DNA of 64,000 nucleotides from Nostoc sp. UHCC 0302 (GTDB lineage Bacteria; Cyanobacteriota; Cyanobacteriia; Cyanobacteriales; Nostocaceae): assembly GCF_038096175.1 (NCBI RefSeq), contig NZ_CP151101.1, positions 294,431-358,430 on the forward strand, written 5' to 3'. The position numbers and the translations under genes are program-made. Positions 43,965 to 53,695 of this stretch are shown here, piece by piece; position 1 is the first letter of the stretch, and each line of letters begins with the position of its first letter. Under the pieces are notes generated by a model. The model was not told where the DNA came from and did not search any database. It saw only the letters and a list, made by a program, of their open reading frames with translations.

Positions 43965-46070
43965 TCAAAAAATTGATAAGGCATTTTCTAAGCGCTCCTG
44001 TAATCGCGTATATCGCAGTTGGTCGTGAGTAGAGCGGATAGCCAAAGATATCGCTTTCTTGGAACCAACGATGATCACTAACTGCTTAGCACGAGTCAAC
44101 CCAGTATAAAACTGTTTACGGGAGAACATCATATAATGCTGTATATAGATAGGCAGAATCACCACCGGATATTGTGAGCCAAGGCTTTGATGAATGGTAA
44201 GGCTCCAGGCAAGGGCAATTTCCTGAAAGTCAGCGTAAGTCCTAACGACAGTACGCTCACCATACTGCACTATTACCTGCTGCTCTTGGTTATCAATGCT
44301 GTTGATAATCCCCAATTCACCGTTGAAGACTGAGCGGTTGTAGTCATTGGTCAGTTGAATTACGCGATCGCCTTCTCGTAACAAATTCCTGCCTATGGTA
44401 ATCTCTACTTTGTCGGGGCTGGGCGGATTAATCAACTGCTGCAATACAGTATTGAGGTTGCGAGTGCCAATCAAACCGCGCAACATGGGGCAAAGGACTT
44501 GGACATCAGTAGCCGGATTAAAACCTAAGCGAGGAATTAAGTCTGTGATGATTTCGGAGATTGCTTTGACACCATGTTCAGGCTGATGACCGCCGCCGTG
44601 CCATAAGCAGTCAGACAAAGGATTATCTGAGATTGGTTCCATTGTGGGAAACTGCCCTCGGTTAATTTGGTGAGCAGCAGTGATAATTGCGTTGTTTTTA
44701 GCTTGCCTAAAGACCTGAGTCAACTGCACCACCGGAACGCGACCAGAATCAATCAAGTCTGCAAGTAGTTGTCCTGGGCCAACTGAAGGTAGCTGGTGGA
44801 TGTCTCCCACTAACAATAGTTGAGCGCCAGCAGCCATAGCCTTAACCAAAGAGTAAGCTTCAAACAAGTTAAGCATACTAGCTTGCTCAACGATAATTAC
44901 AGTCTGGGGTAAAGGATTTTCACTATCGCGCTTGAAGCGCTTCAAGAGTGGGTCAAATTCTAGCAAATAATGTATCGTTTTTGCTTCGAGTCCGGTCAGA
45001 TCACCTAAGCTCTGAGCAACTTGAAGAGTTGGTACAGCTAGGGCGATAGATTTGCCCATTGCTTGATATACAGAGACTATAATTTGGGTAGTGAAAGTTT
45101 TGCCACAACCAGCCCCACCTGTAAGAATCATGATCTGTGAATAGGCAGCCATTTCTACCGCCAGCCGCTGCTGTGGGGAGAGCTGAATTTTGCAGATGTT
45201 GGTAAAGCGCTCAATCGAGTCACGGACACGACGCATATCAATTGCTAGTGGTTGGCTTAATCGCTCTTGTATTAATTGAGCAAAGTTCTGTTCGGCGTGA
45301 AAGTAAGTTGGTTGATAACACAGCAGTGTTTGGTCTTCACCCTTCTCTCGGATTAAGTCATCGGAGAGTGCCATGTTTTTGATAATGTCAGTTATTACAT
45401 TCTCTGTGGGTTCATGGTCTGATGTACTCAGCAGTTTAATGGCTCGCTCAATTAGTTCTGGTTGAGGTAAATAGCAATGACCATTAACAGCAGCTGACCC
45501 CAGAACATGAATTAATCCAGCACGGTAACGCAATTCACTGTCTGGCAAGACTCCCAAACTCTGAGCAATCTTGTCAGCAGTGAGAAAACTAATGCCGTAG
45601 ATATCTTCGCCTAACTGGTAGGGGTCAAGAGTGACTTTCGCTCCTGCTTCGTCCTTGTACTGCCTGTAAATTTTTACGGCTAGAGTCGTAGAAACGCCAT
45701 GACTTTGGAGAAATAGGATTAAATAGATGTAAGAAAATAAAAGAAAAATAAGTTGATAGCTAAATAAAGATGTTTTGAGGCAAAGCAGAGACATTATATT
45801 TGGGTTATACCATCGGCGACGGCGACCAGGACGCGAACAATCCCACAAACTACCCAGTTTGCCCCAATGCCAGCGATGAATTGTGTCGCGTACAGTCTGT
45901 GGATGCCATTTTAAGTATTGTGCGATTTTTAGTACTGTCCATCCACGTGCTGACAAGCGTAGAGCAGTGGCGCGACTTTGAGTTCTTGGTGGTATACCTT
46001 TTGCTTGAGTGAGTGTCAGTAGGGCTTGATCTTCTTTTGGTGAGAGGTCAACTTTTAAAGGCGCTGGCAT
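43965..46070 (-). pseudogene. Chimera: IS630 transposase N-terminus fused in frame to a 5'-truncated RecD2 helicase
   Basis: A 701-codon frame in three parts. Residues 1-88 are an IS630-type HTH (LSARGWTVLKIAQYLKWHPQ, TVRDTIHRWHWGKL). Residues about 89-118 are AT-rich linker sequence, with no relation to either. From about residue 119 (FLQSHGVSTTLAVKIY) it matches the RecD2 at 5527 from its residue 175 on, including GGAGCGKT (Walker A with Ala for Pro), LLVGDIHQLPSVGPGQ (Asp replaced by His), IHQSLGSQYP (usually HKSQGSEYP) and TGLTRAKQLVIIVG. The OB domain and first HhH motifs are lost and several motifs are altered. It is probably non-functional despite the long open frame. Confidence 0.8.
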
Positions 46071-46163
46071 GATGTCAGGGGTGAAAATATCTGTGACTCA
46101 AACAGATTATCCCAACTTGATGTACCATTAGGGTCACCCGAAGGGCGATAACGCCTTAAAGTG

Positions 46164-46247
46164 ATCGCTTTGTGGAAAGAGCTTGACCCAATCCTAAAAG
46201 AGCGGATGTTTGGGTTAACAGGCAGCGAAGGCAATCATGGTGAGGAT
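46164..46247 (+). pseudogene. Fragment of a glycosidase (GH63/MGH1-like)
   Basis: About 28 codons read [20 protein letters not shown] and SEGNHGED. The LKERxFGLTxxEGNHGED motif is characteristic of cyanobacterial MGH1-like glucosidases of about 880 residues. Nothing else of that gene is in the window. Confidence 0.6.
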
Positions 46248-46369
46248 GCTCCCATTAGCAGTTGCGATTGGATAAAATTATAACCCTGATCAAATCGCGG
46301 GTTCATCCGGCATTTGAATCGATTGAGTTCATCAATAATATCAGGGCATATCAAAGTTAGTGCCTTGGT

Positions 46370-46558
46370 GTTAGCAGTAGGATTTTTCTTCGTGATGGCT
46401 CACAAGGGACATCTGCCTCACAAGTTCAAAAAGCTTTAAGCAACGTTATAGTTGATGGATATTATGGCCCAGAAACCGAGCGCCAAGTTCGTAGTTTTCA
46501 AGCAAGTAATGGTCTACTTGTAGATGGCATAGTTGGGCCACAAGCTCTAAGTGTATAG
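46370..46558 (+). pseudogene. Peptidoglycan-binding domain fragment, near-copy of the end of the gene at 62968
   Basis: It encodes SSRIFLRDGSQGTSASQVQK, then DGYYGPETERQVRSFQASNG and LLVDGIVGPQ, stopping at TAG 46556-46558. It is a near-identical copy of the C-terminal PG_binding_1 domain of 62968-63663 with the last residues changed. There is no start codon or signal peptide. Confidence 0.75.
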
Positions 46559-46591
46559 GTGGTAAGGCAGGATAATCTCAAAAAACAGGAA

Positions 46592-46975
46592 CTAATTTAA
46601 ATTCTCAACAACTCTTGGTTCTATTACTGTACCATCTAGGAGCAAAACAACCTCGCTACGGTCTAAATAGCCAATATATTCACCACTGACAGGGGCGAAG
46701 GCAATATGCCAAAACCATAAAAATGGCTTTAGATAAGGTTGCAGAGATTGAATCGAAGCAGCCGTGCAAGCATAAGACTCAAATTGAGGTCGCTTTCGGT
46801 AAGCTTCAGCCCTAGCAATAGAAATTGCATCGTTCATCGATAAAGGTGGATGTGCTGATAATTCAGGATTCCACACGGAAACTTTTTCAAAAAGTGAAAT
46901 AGACACCTCGAAATAAAGCTTTTCTGATTCTGTAGAGCAAATTAGCAAGGGAATTTTTCTATCTTCAAGCATCAA
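46592..46975 (-). CDS. Hypothetical protein
   Basis: A 127-residue protein: IPLLICSTESEKLYFEVSIS, LSMNDAISIARAEAYRKRPQ, and a C-terminal FWHIAFAPVSGEYIGYLDRS with VVLLLDGTVIEPRVV. The last part resembles a small beta-rich PepSY-like unit. No family is certain. It begins 199 bp downstream of the decarboxylase stop on the same strand, so it may be a separate transcript. Confidence 0.5.
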   Translation of the reverse strand: MMLEDRKIPLLICSTESEKLYFEVSISLFEKVSVWNPELSAHPPLSMNDAISIARAEAYRKRPQFESYACTAASIQSLQPYLKPFLWFWHIAFAPVSGEYIGYLDRSEVVLLLDGTVIEPRVVENLN

Positions 46976-47174
46976 AATAATTTGTAAGTGTTCTAGATAA
47001 ATTTAAGTCAACAATTCAGCTTGACTTTGAAATACTATCGTCTTAACTTAGAATCGCCGCGATTGGGGTACTGTCTAGAAGATTCAAAAATAGTTATTAA
47101 TCCCTCTTCTACAAGGAGCCTAGCCCATTTCAACCTGCTGACGTTGCTTTTGCTTTAAAGGTCTCAAAAATGAG

Positions 47175-48596
47175 TTAATTATTTTCGATGTGATTAGCAG
47201 TTTGACAAATTAATTGCCAAGCCTGTTGTACGTGTGTTTGCTCTGTGGTTGCTTGTCCAATTGACATTCTTAAAGTTAATTTTTGTCCCAGCTTGGTGGA
47301 AGTGAGATAGATTTGACCTGAAGAGTTGATATTGTTAAGAATTTCTTGGTTAATTTCATCACTAAATTTGTGGCGAAAACATACTAAATTTAACGGGGGA
47401 TTAACAACTAGCTCAAAGCGAGGATGAGATTTTACAGATTCAGCAAATTCTTGTGCTAGGGCGATATGCTTCCTTATATAATACTGTAAGCCTTCTATAC
47501 CATAGTGGCGAATTACAAACCAGAGTTTGAGACTTCTAAATCTGCGTCCTAAAGAAATCTGCCAGTCTCGATAGTCAATGACTTTACCCGATGTGGTGGC
47601 TTGATTTTTGAGAAATTCAGGCATGATCGATAGTGCCTGAATTAGTTGAGTTCGGTCTTTGACATAAAAACACGTACAATCAAAATTAGTCAGCATCCAT
47701 TTATGAGGATTAAAACAATAGCTGTTTGCTAGTTCTAATCCTTGGTGAATCCAGCGATACTCAGGGCATATAGCTGCTGTACCGCTCATAGCACCATCAA
47801 CATGGAGCCAAATATTATGTGCTTGAGCGATCGCGCCTATTTGTGTTAATGGATCTATGGCATGAGATGAGGTTGTTCCCACAGTAGCAGCAATATAAAA
47901 AGGGATTAACCCAGATTGAATATCTGTAGCAATCTGCTGTTGTAGTAATTGTGGACACATTTTATAATCAGCATCAACCTCAATTAAGTGGACATTTTCT
48001 GGCTTAATTCCGGCGATTTTGGCGGCTTTCTCAATAGAAGAGTGTGCTTGAGTAGAAGTGTAGACAACCAGTTGATTAATATCTGATGAAGACTGAACTC
48101 TTGCTGCGATCAGAGCAACTAGTGAAGCACTACTGGCTGAGTCTTGGATTACTCCTCCTCCTGTGGAGGAAGATTTAAACTGACAGGGAAGTTCTAACAT
48201 ATCTATTAACCAGTCTAAAACATGAGTTTCTAACTCAGTACAAGCTGGAGAAGTTGCCCACAACATTCCCTGAACTCCAAGCCCTGCACTGACTAATTCT
48301 CCTAAAATTGATGGTGCAGAAATACCTGTAGGAAAGAAAGCAAAAAAGTTAGGAGACTGCCAATTAGTCAATCCTGGTACGATGATTTTATCTAAATCTT
48401 GTAAAATGTCTGCAAAAGACTCCCCTTTTAGTGGGGCTGTTTCTGGTAGTTTGGCTCTAATATCTCCAGGTTCAACTTGAGATAAAACAGGCAGTTGCTC
48501 TACTGTTTCTAAATAATTAGCTATCCAATCAATAGTTTGATATCCCCAATGACGAAATTCATCTTTTGACATATGGTATTGTTGGTTATTTTCCAT
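47175..48596 (-). CDS. PLP-dependent group II decarboxylase (aromatic-L-amino-acid type)
   Basis: A 473-residue enzyme that should decarboxylate an aromatic or related amino acid to an amine. The fold type I pattern is clear: FFAFFPTGISAPSILGELVS, MLWATSPACTELETHVLDW, GGGVIQDSASSASLVAL for the cofactor phosphate, HVDGAMSGTAAICPEYR for the PLP ring, and the Schiff-base lysine in NPHKWMLTNFDC. C-terminal FRSLKLWFVIRHYGIEGLQ and RMSIGQATTE are typical. The length matches the DDC/TDC family. It is monocistronic. Substrate (Tyr, Trp, Phe or Dopa) cannot be told from sequence alone. The gene looks intact. Confidence 0.88.
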   Translation of the reverse strand: MENNQQYHMSKDEFRHWGYQTIDWIANYLETVEQLPVLSQVEPGDIRAKLPETAPLKGESFADILQDLDKIIVPGLTNWQSPNFFAFFPTGISAPSILGELVSAGLGVQGMLWATSPACTELETHVLDWLIDMLELPCQFKSSSTGGGVIQDSASSASLVALIAARVQSSSDINQLVVYTSTQAHSSIEKAAKIAGIKPENVHLIEVDADYKMCPQLLQQQIATDIQSGLIPFYIAATVGTTSSHAIDPLTQIGAIAQAHNIWLHVDGAMSGTAAICPEYRWIHQGLELANSYCFNPHKWMLTNFDCTCFYVKDRTQLIQALSIMPEFLKNQATTSGKVIDYRDWQISLGRRFRSLKLWFVIRHYGIEGLQYYIRKHIALAQEFAESVKSHPRFELVVNPPLNLVCFRHKFSDEINQEILNNINSSGQIYLTSTKLGQKLTLRMSIGQATTEQTHVQQAWQLICQTANHIENN

Positions 48597-49150
48597 ATTT
48601 GTCTACCGATTAAAACTTATTATTTGATACCACATCATCAAAATCTTGGTATTGCTGCACATCATTTAATCAACAGTAAACCCAACATCATGAATTTTCT
48701 TAGTGATAAATCCTAGAGTAGCAATTAATGTCTAACATTGGGCAAGCTTTGGCACAAGAGTTGCAGCCCAACTAATAGCTAAGCCTGACTTGAAAAATGG
48801 TGCAGCTCTGATATGACCCACGGGGGCGTCAATTTTAAAAATCAGTTCCGAGTACTTTTTCCAAGTGTAGTTTAATCGCTATTCCACAGCATCACTAAAT
48901 TTAGCATAATCTTTATCTACATTCTCTCAAATGCGACTTTGTACAGAAGACTCAAAACGTTCTTAACTATGTTTGACCCATAGGGAGCCAATAGTTTGAA
49001 GATCCAGTTGAACTCTCGTAAATCAGCTACGGTATTGAGAGTAAAACGTTTTTCATATCTAATCCTATATTTGAATTTTAAGGCAAATATTAGCGATCGC
49101 ATTCTTCAAAACTGAAGAGAAATTGCGATCGCTTCTTCACTCGCATGAAA
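48597..49150. other. Intergenic region with a terminator-like inverted repeat
   Basis: No supported gene; two weak open stretches show no recognised similarity. Just downstream of the ferredoxin gene, AGCGATCGCA (49092-49101) and TTGCGATCGCT (49123-49133) form an inverted repeat built from two HIP1 octamers, likely the 3' end of the flavoprotein-ferredoxin transcript. Confidence 0.4.
49092..49133 (-). terminator. HIP1-containing hairpin downstream of the ferredoxin gene
   Basis: A 9-bp arm AGCGATCGC pairs with GCGATCGCT, with further partial pairing (TTCTTC/GAAGAG) inside. It is 18 bp past the ferredoxin stop on the minus strand. There is no strong T run, so a terminator role is tentative. 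Confidence 0.4.
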
Positions 49151-49492
49151 TTAACTTTGATAAGGGCGCGGTAGTTGGCGTAGTTTATGAGCCGTATCTA
49201 ATTCACTGTTGTTTTTTCTGCCATATCCCCAACCCAATATCCGGCGATACTCACCCATGATGCCACTTTCAATCAAATCATCCTCATCGACTGCAATCTC
49301 AGTATGAGATTGCGGTGCAACATAAAGCGCATCCACTGGACAATATGCCTCACACATGAAACAAGTTTGACAGTCTTCCTTGCGAGCAATTACGGGTGGT
49401 TGGTTTGGAATTGCATCAAAGACATTAGTCGGACAAACTTGAACGCACAGATTGCAATTAATACAGAGTTTATGGCTGACAAGCTCAATCAT
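49151..49492 (-). CDS. 2x[4Fe-4S] ferredoxin, partner of the upstream flavoprotein
   Basis: A 113-residue protein from the ATG at 49490-49492 (MIELVSHKLCINCNLCVQVC). Two cluster motifs are present: CINCNLCVQVCP and CQTCFMCEAYCP, each C-x2-C-x2/3-C-x3-C-P. A tail of about 45 residues includes ILGWGYGRKN. I prefer this start to one 25 codons upstream because it follows the flavoprotein stop (49506) by 13 bp and the extra residues (HHHYKLLHPHPPYQS) look non-coding. The arrangement is AprAB-like: a flavoprotein with a dicluster ferredoxin subunit that passes electrons. It is cytoplasmic. Confidence 0.85.
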   Translation of the reverse strand: MIELVSHKLCINCNLCVQVCPTNVFDAIPNQPPVIARKEDCQTCFMCEAYCPVDALYVAPQSHTEIAVDEDDLIESGIMGEYRRILGWGYGRKNNSELDTAHKLRQLPRPYQS

Positions 49493-49505
49493 GATTTTAT
49501 TCTGG

Positions 49506-51149
49506 TTACAACTTTGATATGGCGGGTGTGGATGGAGTAGTTTGTAATGGTGATGTAACAGGCGCATCCGTTATCCAATCACGTCTTACCCACAGCTTAT
49601 CTAAGCCGCCTGTGGCTTGATAATACCGCTGATTGGGATCGGTATGAGGATAGTCCACACGAATGTGTTCGCTGCGGGTTTCCGTGCGATGTAAAGCACT
49701 AAAATATGCCCATCTGGCAACAGCAGTCAGAGCAGCCGCACGACGAGAAAATTCTATATCGCGTACATTATCCTGTTTCGGATGACCTTGTGCCTGTTGC
49801 CATAAAGTTTCTAATTTAGCGAGGGAATCAAGAAGTTTCTGTTCCGAACGCAAGTAGTTCTTTTCCAATGGGAACATTTGGGCTTGAACACCGCGCACGA
49901 TTGCCTCATGATCGAAAGTATCAGAAGTGGAAGAGTGCCTCGCGCTACCCATTCCCATCTGACCAGATGCACGTGCAATCCTTTCATTTGGACGTGCGCC
50001 CAAACCCTTGGCAAACTTAGCCGCCCCTTCTCCTGCCCATTGCCCTGTAGAGATTGCCCAAGCAGCATTAGGGCCACCACCCCCAGAAGCTAAACCAGCT
50101 AAAAATTCCCGCGATGCCGCATCACCAGCCGCATAAAGTCCAGGCACTTTTGTAGCACAACTATCATCGATAATCCGAATTCCACCTGTACCTCGGACTG
50201 TCCCTTCTAAAATCAATGTCACAGGTACTCTTTCTGTATAGGGATCAATACTAGCTTTTTTATAAGGTAGAAAAGCGATGAAATGAGACTTTTCAATTAC
50301 TGCTTTGACTTCCGGTGTGGCTCGATCTAAACGAGCATAAACAGACCCTTTCATCAAAGCATTTGGAAGGAACGCAGGATCGCGACGACCATTAATATAG
50401 CCGCCTAGCTCATTACCTGCTTCATCGGTGTAACTAGCCCAGCCAAAGGGAACACCCCGTGTTACTGTGGCATTAAAAGCAGTTGAGATTGCATAGTGAT
50501 TAGAAGCTTCCATGCTGGAGAGTTCACCGCCAGCTTCTACTGCCATTAGCATTCCATCACCTGTATTAGTATTGCAACCTAATGCTTTACTCAAGAATGC
50601 ACAACCGCCATTGGCTAAAACAACTGCACCCGCACGAACTGTATAAAAACGACGATATTGTCGCTGTATACCTCTTGCCCCAGCCACAGAACCATCTTCA
50701 GCCAATAAAAGCTCTAGAGCGGGACTTTGGTCAAGAATCTGCACTCCAGAACGCAACAAGTTTTTCCGCATTACCCGCATATATTCCGGGCCATAATAAC
50801 TCTGACGCACAGATTCCCCATTTTCTTTGGGAAAACGATAGCCCCATTTTTCTACTAAGGGCAAACTGAGCCAAGTTTTTTCGATGACACGCTCAATCCA
50901 ACGTAAGTTAGCGAGGTCTTTTCCTGCGCGATAACGCTCCGATGCAACTTTGTCCCAATTCTCTGGAGAAGGAGCCATGACGCCATTACCACTAGCTGCA
51001 GCTGCACCACTTGTACCCAGAAAACCTTTATCAGCAATGATGACTTTAACACCTTGGGATGCGGCTGCCCATGCTGCCCAGGCAGCGGCGGGGCCACCAC
51101 CAATTACCAGCACATCAGCAGTTAGTTGTAGTTCATTTTCTGTTAGCAA
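49506..51149 (-). CDS. FAD-dependent oxidoreductase of the fumarate reductase/AprA flavoprotein family
   Basis: A 547-residue flavoprotein. The N-terminal dinucleotide fold LVIGGGPAAAWAAWAAASQG is followed by TSGAAAASGNG. Mid-region motifs include VVLANGGCAFLSKALGCNT (FAD domain), TVRGTGGIRII, LYAAGDAASREFLAGLASGG (second FAD contact) and RTETRSEHIRVDYP near the end, as in FrdA/AprA proteins. Catalytic substrate identity is not evident. The gene is followed 13 bp later by its ferredoxin. An Rrf2 regulator gene is about 640 bp upstream on the same strand. In cyanobacteria such pairs are seen near sulfonate transport genes, so a role in organosulfur metabolism is likely but inferred. Confidence 0.85.
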   Translation of the reverse strand: MLTENELQLTADVLVIGGGPAAAWAAWAAASQGVKVIIADKGFLGTSGAAAASGNGVMAPSPENWDKVASERYRAGKDLANLRWIERVIEKTWLSLPLVEKWGYRFPKENGESVRQSYYGPEYMRVMRKNLLRSGVQILDQSPALELLLAEDGSVAGARGIQRQYRRFYTVRAGAVVLANGGCAFLSKALGCNTNTGDGMLMAVEAGGELSSMEASNHYAISTAFNATVTRGVPFGWASYTDEAGNELGGYINGRRDPAFLPNALMKGSVYARLDRATPEVKAVIEKSHFIAFLPYKKASIDPYTERVPVTLILEGTVRGTGGIRIIDDSCATKVPGLYAAGDAASREFLAGLASGGGGPNAAWAISTGQWAGEGAAKFAKGLGARPNERIARASGQMGMGSARHSSTSDTFDHEAIVRGVQAQMFPLEKNYLRSEQKLLDSLAKLETLWQQAQGHPKQDNVRDIEFSRRAAALTAVARWAYFSALHRTETRSEHIRVDYPHTDPNQRYYQATGGLDKLWVRRDWITDAPVTSPLQTTPSTPAISKL

Positions 51150-51786
51150 TTCCTTTTCCTCCTATTTTCCACTCAGCTTCATACCTTGTTACCGTGAACG
51201 GCTTCTACAGGCGAAAACCTATCCGCCTGCATTTCTGCTAGTAATTCGTCATTAATGTCATCTTCGACAATGAGCTACTATACTGGCGTGTTTTGCTTAT
51301 CTGCTTTTTTGTCTATTGAATTGCGTTAACGGTAGCGATAACTTAGTTATCGCTGATTTGTTTGTGACTAATCAATGCTCAATGCTGCTTTGTCTGAGTT
51401 TGCATGATATTTACAAAGAGTGTGTAGAGCAAATCACACATAGTATCATACTCTAATTATTAGCTTTTCTAACAATAAGTAGTGCAAGTTAATTTTCTAT
51501 CTGGTTGAAACGGTTGTGTCGCAAAAAACTTTTAGGGACAAATGAACTGAAGTATTCGTGCTGCTTTATACTGCAATTCTAAAGATTGCTTCATAAACTT
51601 TACTTGAGACACACTGCCCAGTTCTGACTGTTTCGTAAATACTAATACACATTCTCACAGCTTCGTTCTTTATTCAAAAACAGGATTGACAACTAAATTT
51701 TTGGTGATGGTGTAATTCAAGCCCTTCAATTGCAGGAGTGGCAGTAAGTCCACCATTTTAGTTATCCACATAACTTTGACTACTGG
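51150..51786. other. Intergenic region upstream of the flavoprotein gene
   Basis: About 640 bp without a supported gene. It should contain the flavoprotein promoter and the 3' end of the Rrf2 transcript. No strong motif seen. Confidence 0.35.
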
Positions 51787-52269
51787 CTAGATATAATACA
51801 TGGGGTTTTGCTGCTCACGAGCCTGTTTTTTTTGGTATAAGTCTTGGAGAGTATAACTGTCTAAAACCTGCATAAATGTTGCTTCGGCTTGCTCGCAAAT
51901 TTCGTAAACTAGATTTCTTTCTAAAGTGGGAGCATCAAAGATTTCTGTATGTTGAGACTCACTTTCTAGTGAGGTGATAATTTCCCTGACGGTAATCTGC
52001 TCTGGATTGCGAGCTAAAACAAAGCCTCCTTTTGGGCCACGTTGACTGTATACCAGACCACCACACCGCAGTGTAAGCAAAATATGCTCCAGATATCTTT
52101 CAGGTATAGGTTGCATAGAAATAATCTCCCTCACAGCCAGAGGAACTTTTTTCTCGTAGTGGCTTGCCAATTCTAAAAGTGCCATCAGTGTATATTTAAT
52201 TTTGGGAGACAGGTAATGGAAAGGGTAGTTTTGGCTATTCAAGTTTGTACTGGAAATATTACAGTTCAT
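51787..52269 (-). CDS. Rrf2-family transcriptional regulator (CymR-like)
   Basis: A 160-residue regulator. Its winged helix shows SPKIKYTLMALLELASHYEK, VREIISMQPIPERYLEHILL and the wing YSQRGPKGGFVLARNPEQIT, all typical of Rrf2. The three-cysteine [Fe-S] ligand cluster of IscR is not present; only scattered cysteines (LRCGG, YEICEQAE) are visible. This points to CymR-type proteins that respond to cysteine or O-acetylserine status. It lies upstream of the flavoprotein/ferredoxin pair on the same strand and is a plausible local regulator of sulfur genes. The N-terminal 20 residues are variable, so the start is uncertain. Confidence 0.85.
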   Translation of the reverse strand: MNCNISSTNLNSQNYPFHYLSPKIKYTLMALLELASHYEKKVPLAVREIISMQPIPERYLEHILLTLRCGGLVYSQRGPKGGFVLARNPEQITVREIITSLESESQHTEIFDAPTLERNLVYEICEQAEATFMQVLDSYTLQDLYQKKQAREQQNPMYYI

Positions 52270-52805
52270 TGATTAATGTTGTTTACCTGGTTTGTGACGA
52301 CTTGAGCAATTTAGTGTCAAGTAAAAGTAATTGGTAATCTTTGTTGGGTATGAATGACTGCTGTAGTATTTATTACCAACAATTTTGGTATAAATAAATA
52401 AACTGATTTTACTCTAAATAAAGTTTATGTTAATGATACTTTTAATAGGAAGTACCATTAGCAAGTTGACAACTGCTAAATATACTGTTGATTAAGTACA
52501 GTGATGGTAAAGACGTAGTAAGTTTTGATGTAAACAACCGCCTTGTAAAACGGGGAGGTAGATTTCGCTTTTTAGGGCTTTCATCGTTCGCTGCCTTCGT
52601 CTCCCTTGGAGACGGCTGGGCATTTGATTACGGGTTTGGGCTGGCTTATTACATTTTTGCTACAGAAAACTGCCAGTAAGCTTGCAGATATACATAGAAG
52701 CCTCGCAACTTTTAGCCTAAAACGTAACTGAAAATGCACGAGTTAAGCTCTATTGACTTTAGCCTTGAGAATCTCACCAAACTGATAACTAATAACGTTT
52801 ACCTG
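52270..52805. other. Intergenic region
   Basis: About 535 bp, AT-rich next to the Rrf2 start. A short open stretch at 52488-52679 has no recognised similarity and contains a GTCTCC...GGAGAC hairpin. No supported gene. Confidence 0.3.
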
Positions 52806-53480
52806 TCAAGTGTTCGGGAGAAAAATACGATAAGATTCGCTGTCAACCAAAATTCTGAAACCCAGCCACATCAGAATGAAGGGGAAAATCTTGCTAGCAT
52901 AACGGCTGAGTATCAAAGCGATACCAGGTAGACGAGTCAGATTATAGGACATAAACAGCCAGCAAAAAACAATGAAATAGCAAACTGGTACGATCACAGT
53001 GAGATTTTGGATTGAGCTAGTGGCAAACAGGGGGATATAGATGCCAAGATTGTTACCGCCATTGGCAATTGTTACTGAGGAGACGCGATAGGTTTGCGGA
53101 TCGCGGATTACGTCCCAGAGTGATCGCTTTCTGGAATCAAATCCTCGAAATTTAGAGTTTCTTTTCAGATTAGCTGACTTATCTTGAGCTGAGTCATCCT
53201 TATTCAGGTTAAGCAAATTGTTCAAGCCAATGAGTATCGGTAGAATCCCCAGTAAACCAGTCCAAGTTGATGGAATTACTAGACCCAGTAAGAAACCAAG
53301 TAAACTTACTATTACTAATGCCGTGAAACCTAGAATCTCACCAACTACAACATGTTGAGGACGAAAAGTCCGATTGACCTCACTGAAGAAGGCCGTTAGA
53401 TAAATATTGTCATCAAATGTTGTTGCCACAGCCGTAGCTAGCCCAATTTTAATTGTTGCAATTAACCAATCCATCAACAT
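52806..53480 (-). CDS. CadD-like cadmium resistance transporter
   Basis: A 224-residue integral membrane protein with about five or six helices. The N-terminus LIATIKIGLATAVATTFDDN contains the family's conserved TxxDD motif, followed by LTAFFSEVN and later VVVGEILGFTALVIVSLLGF, LLGILPILIGLNNLL, VTIANGGNNLGIYIPLFA and FILMWLGFRIL. The second half repeats the first (ANGGNN), typical of CadD. The family confers cadmium (and possibly quaternary-ammonium) resistance by export or sequestration. The divergent gene 215 bp away encodes an ABC binding protein. Confidence 0.85.
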   Translation of the reverse strand: MLMDWLIATIKIGLATAVATTFDDNIYLTAFFSEVNRTFRPQHVVVGEILGFTALVIVSLLGFLLGLVIPSTWTGLLGILPILIGLNNLLNLNKDDSAQDKSANLKRNSKFRGFDSRKRSLWDVIRDPQTYRVSSVTIANGGNNLGIYIPLFATSSIQNLTVIVPVCYFIVFCWLFMSYNLTRLPGIALILSRYASKIFPFILMWLGFRILVDSESYRIFLPNT

Positions 53481-53695
53481 TCCTCACTCAACACCTATCT
53501 GATGACCAAAACTAGCGATCGCTCAAAGTTTGTAGAAAATCCACACAATATCGATATGATAATGTGAGTATCGCATATTGGGTGTAACGAGCGAGCAAGT
53601 TTGGTAGTTACATATATCAAGTGGTGCTTTGACTTTATTCCCCATCTCCAATTCATCCGGCAATTTGCATCAGATAATTTATCAAAGGAGTCATT

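Noticed and set aside
52488..52679. 63-codon plus-strand frame
   Set aside because: No recognisable similarity, no clear ribosome-binding site, and it contains a hairpin repeat; not supported as a gene.
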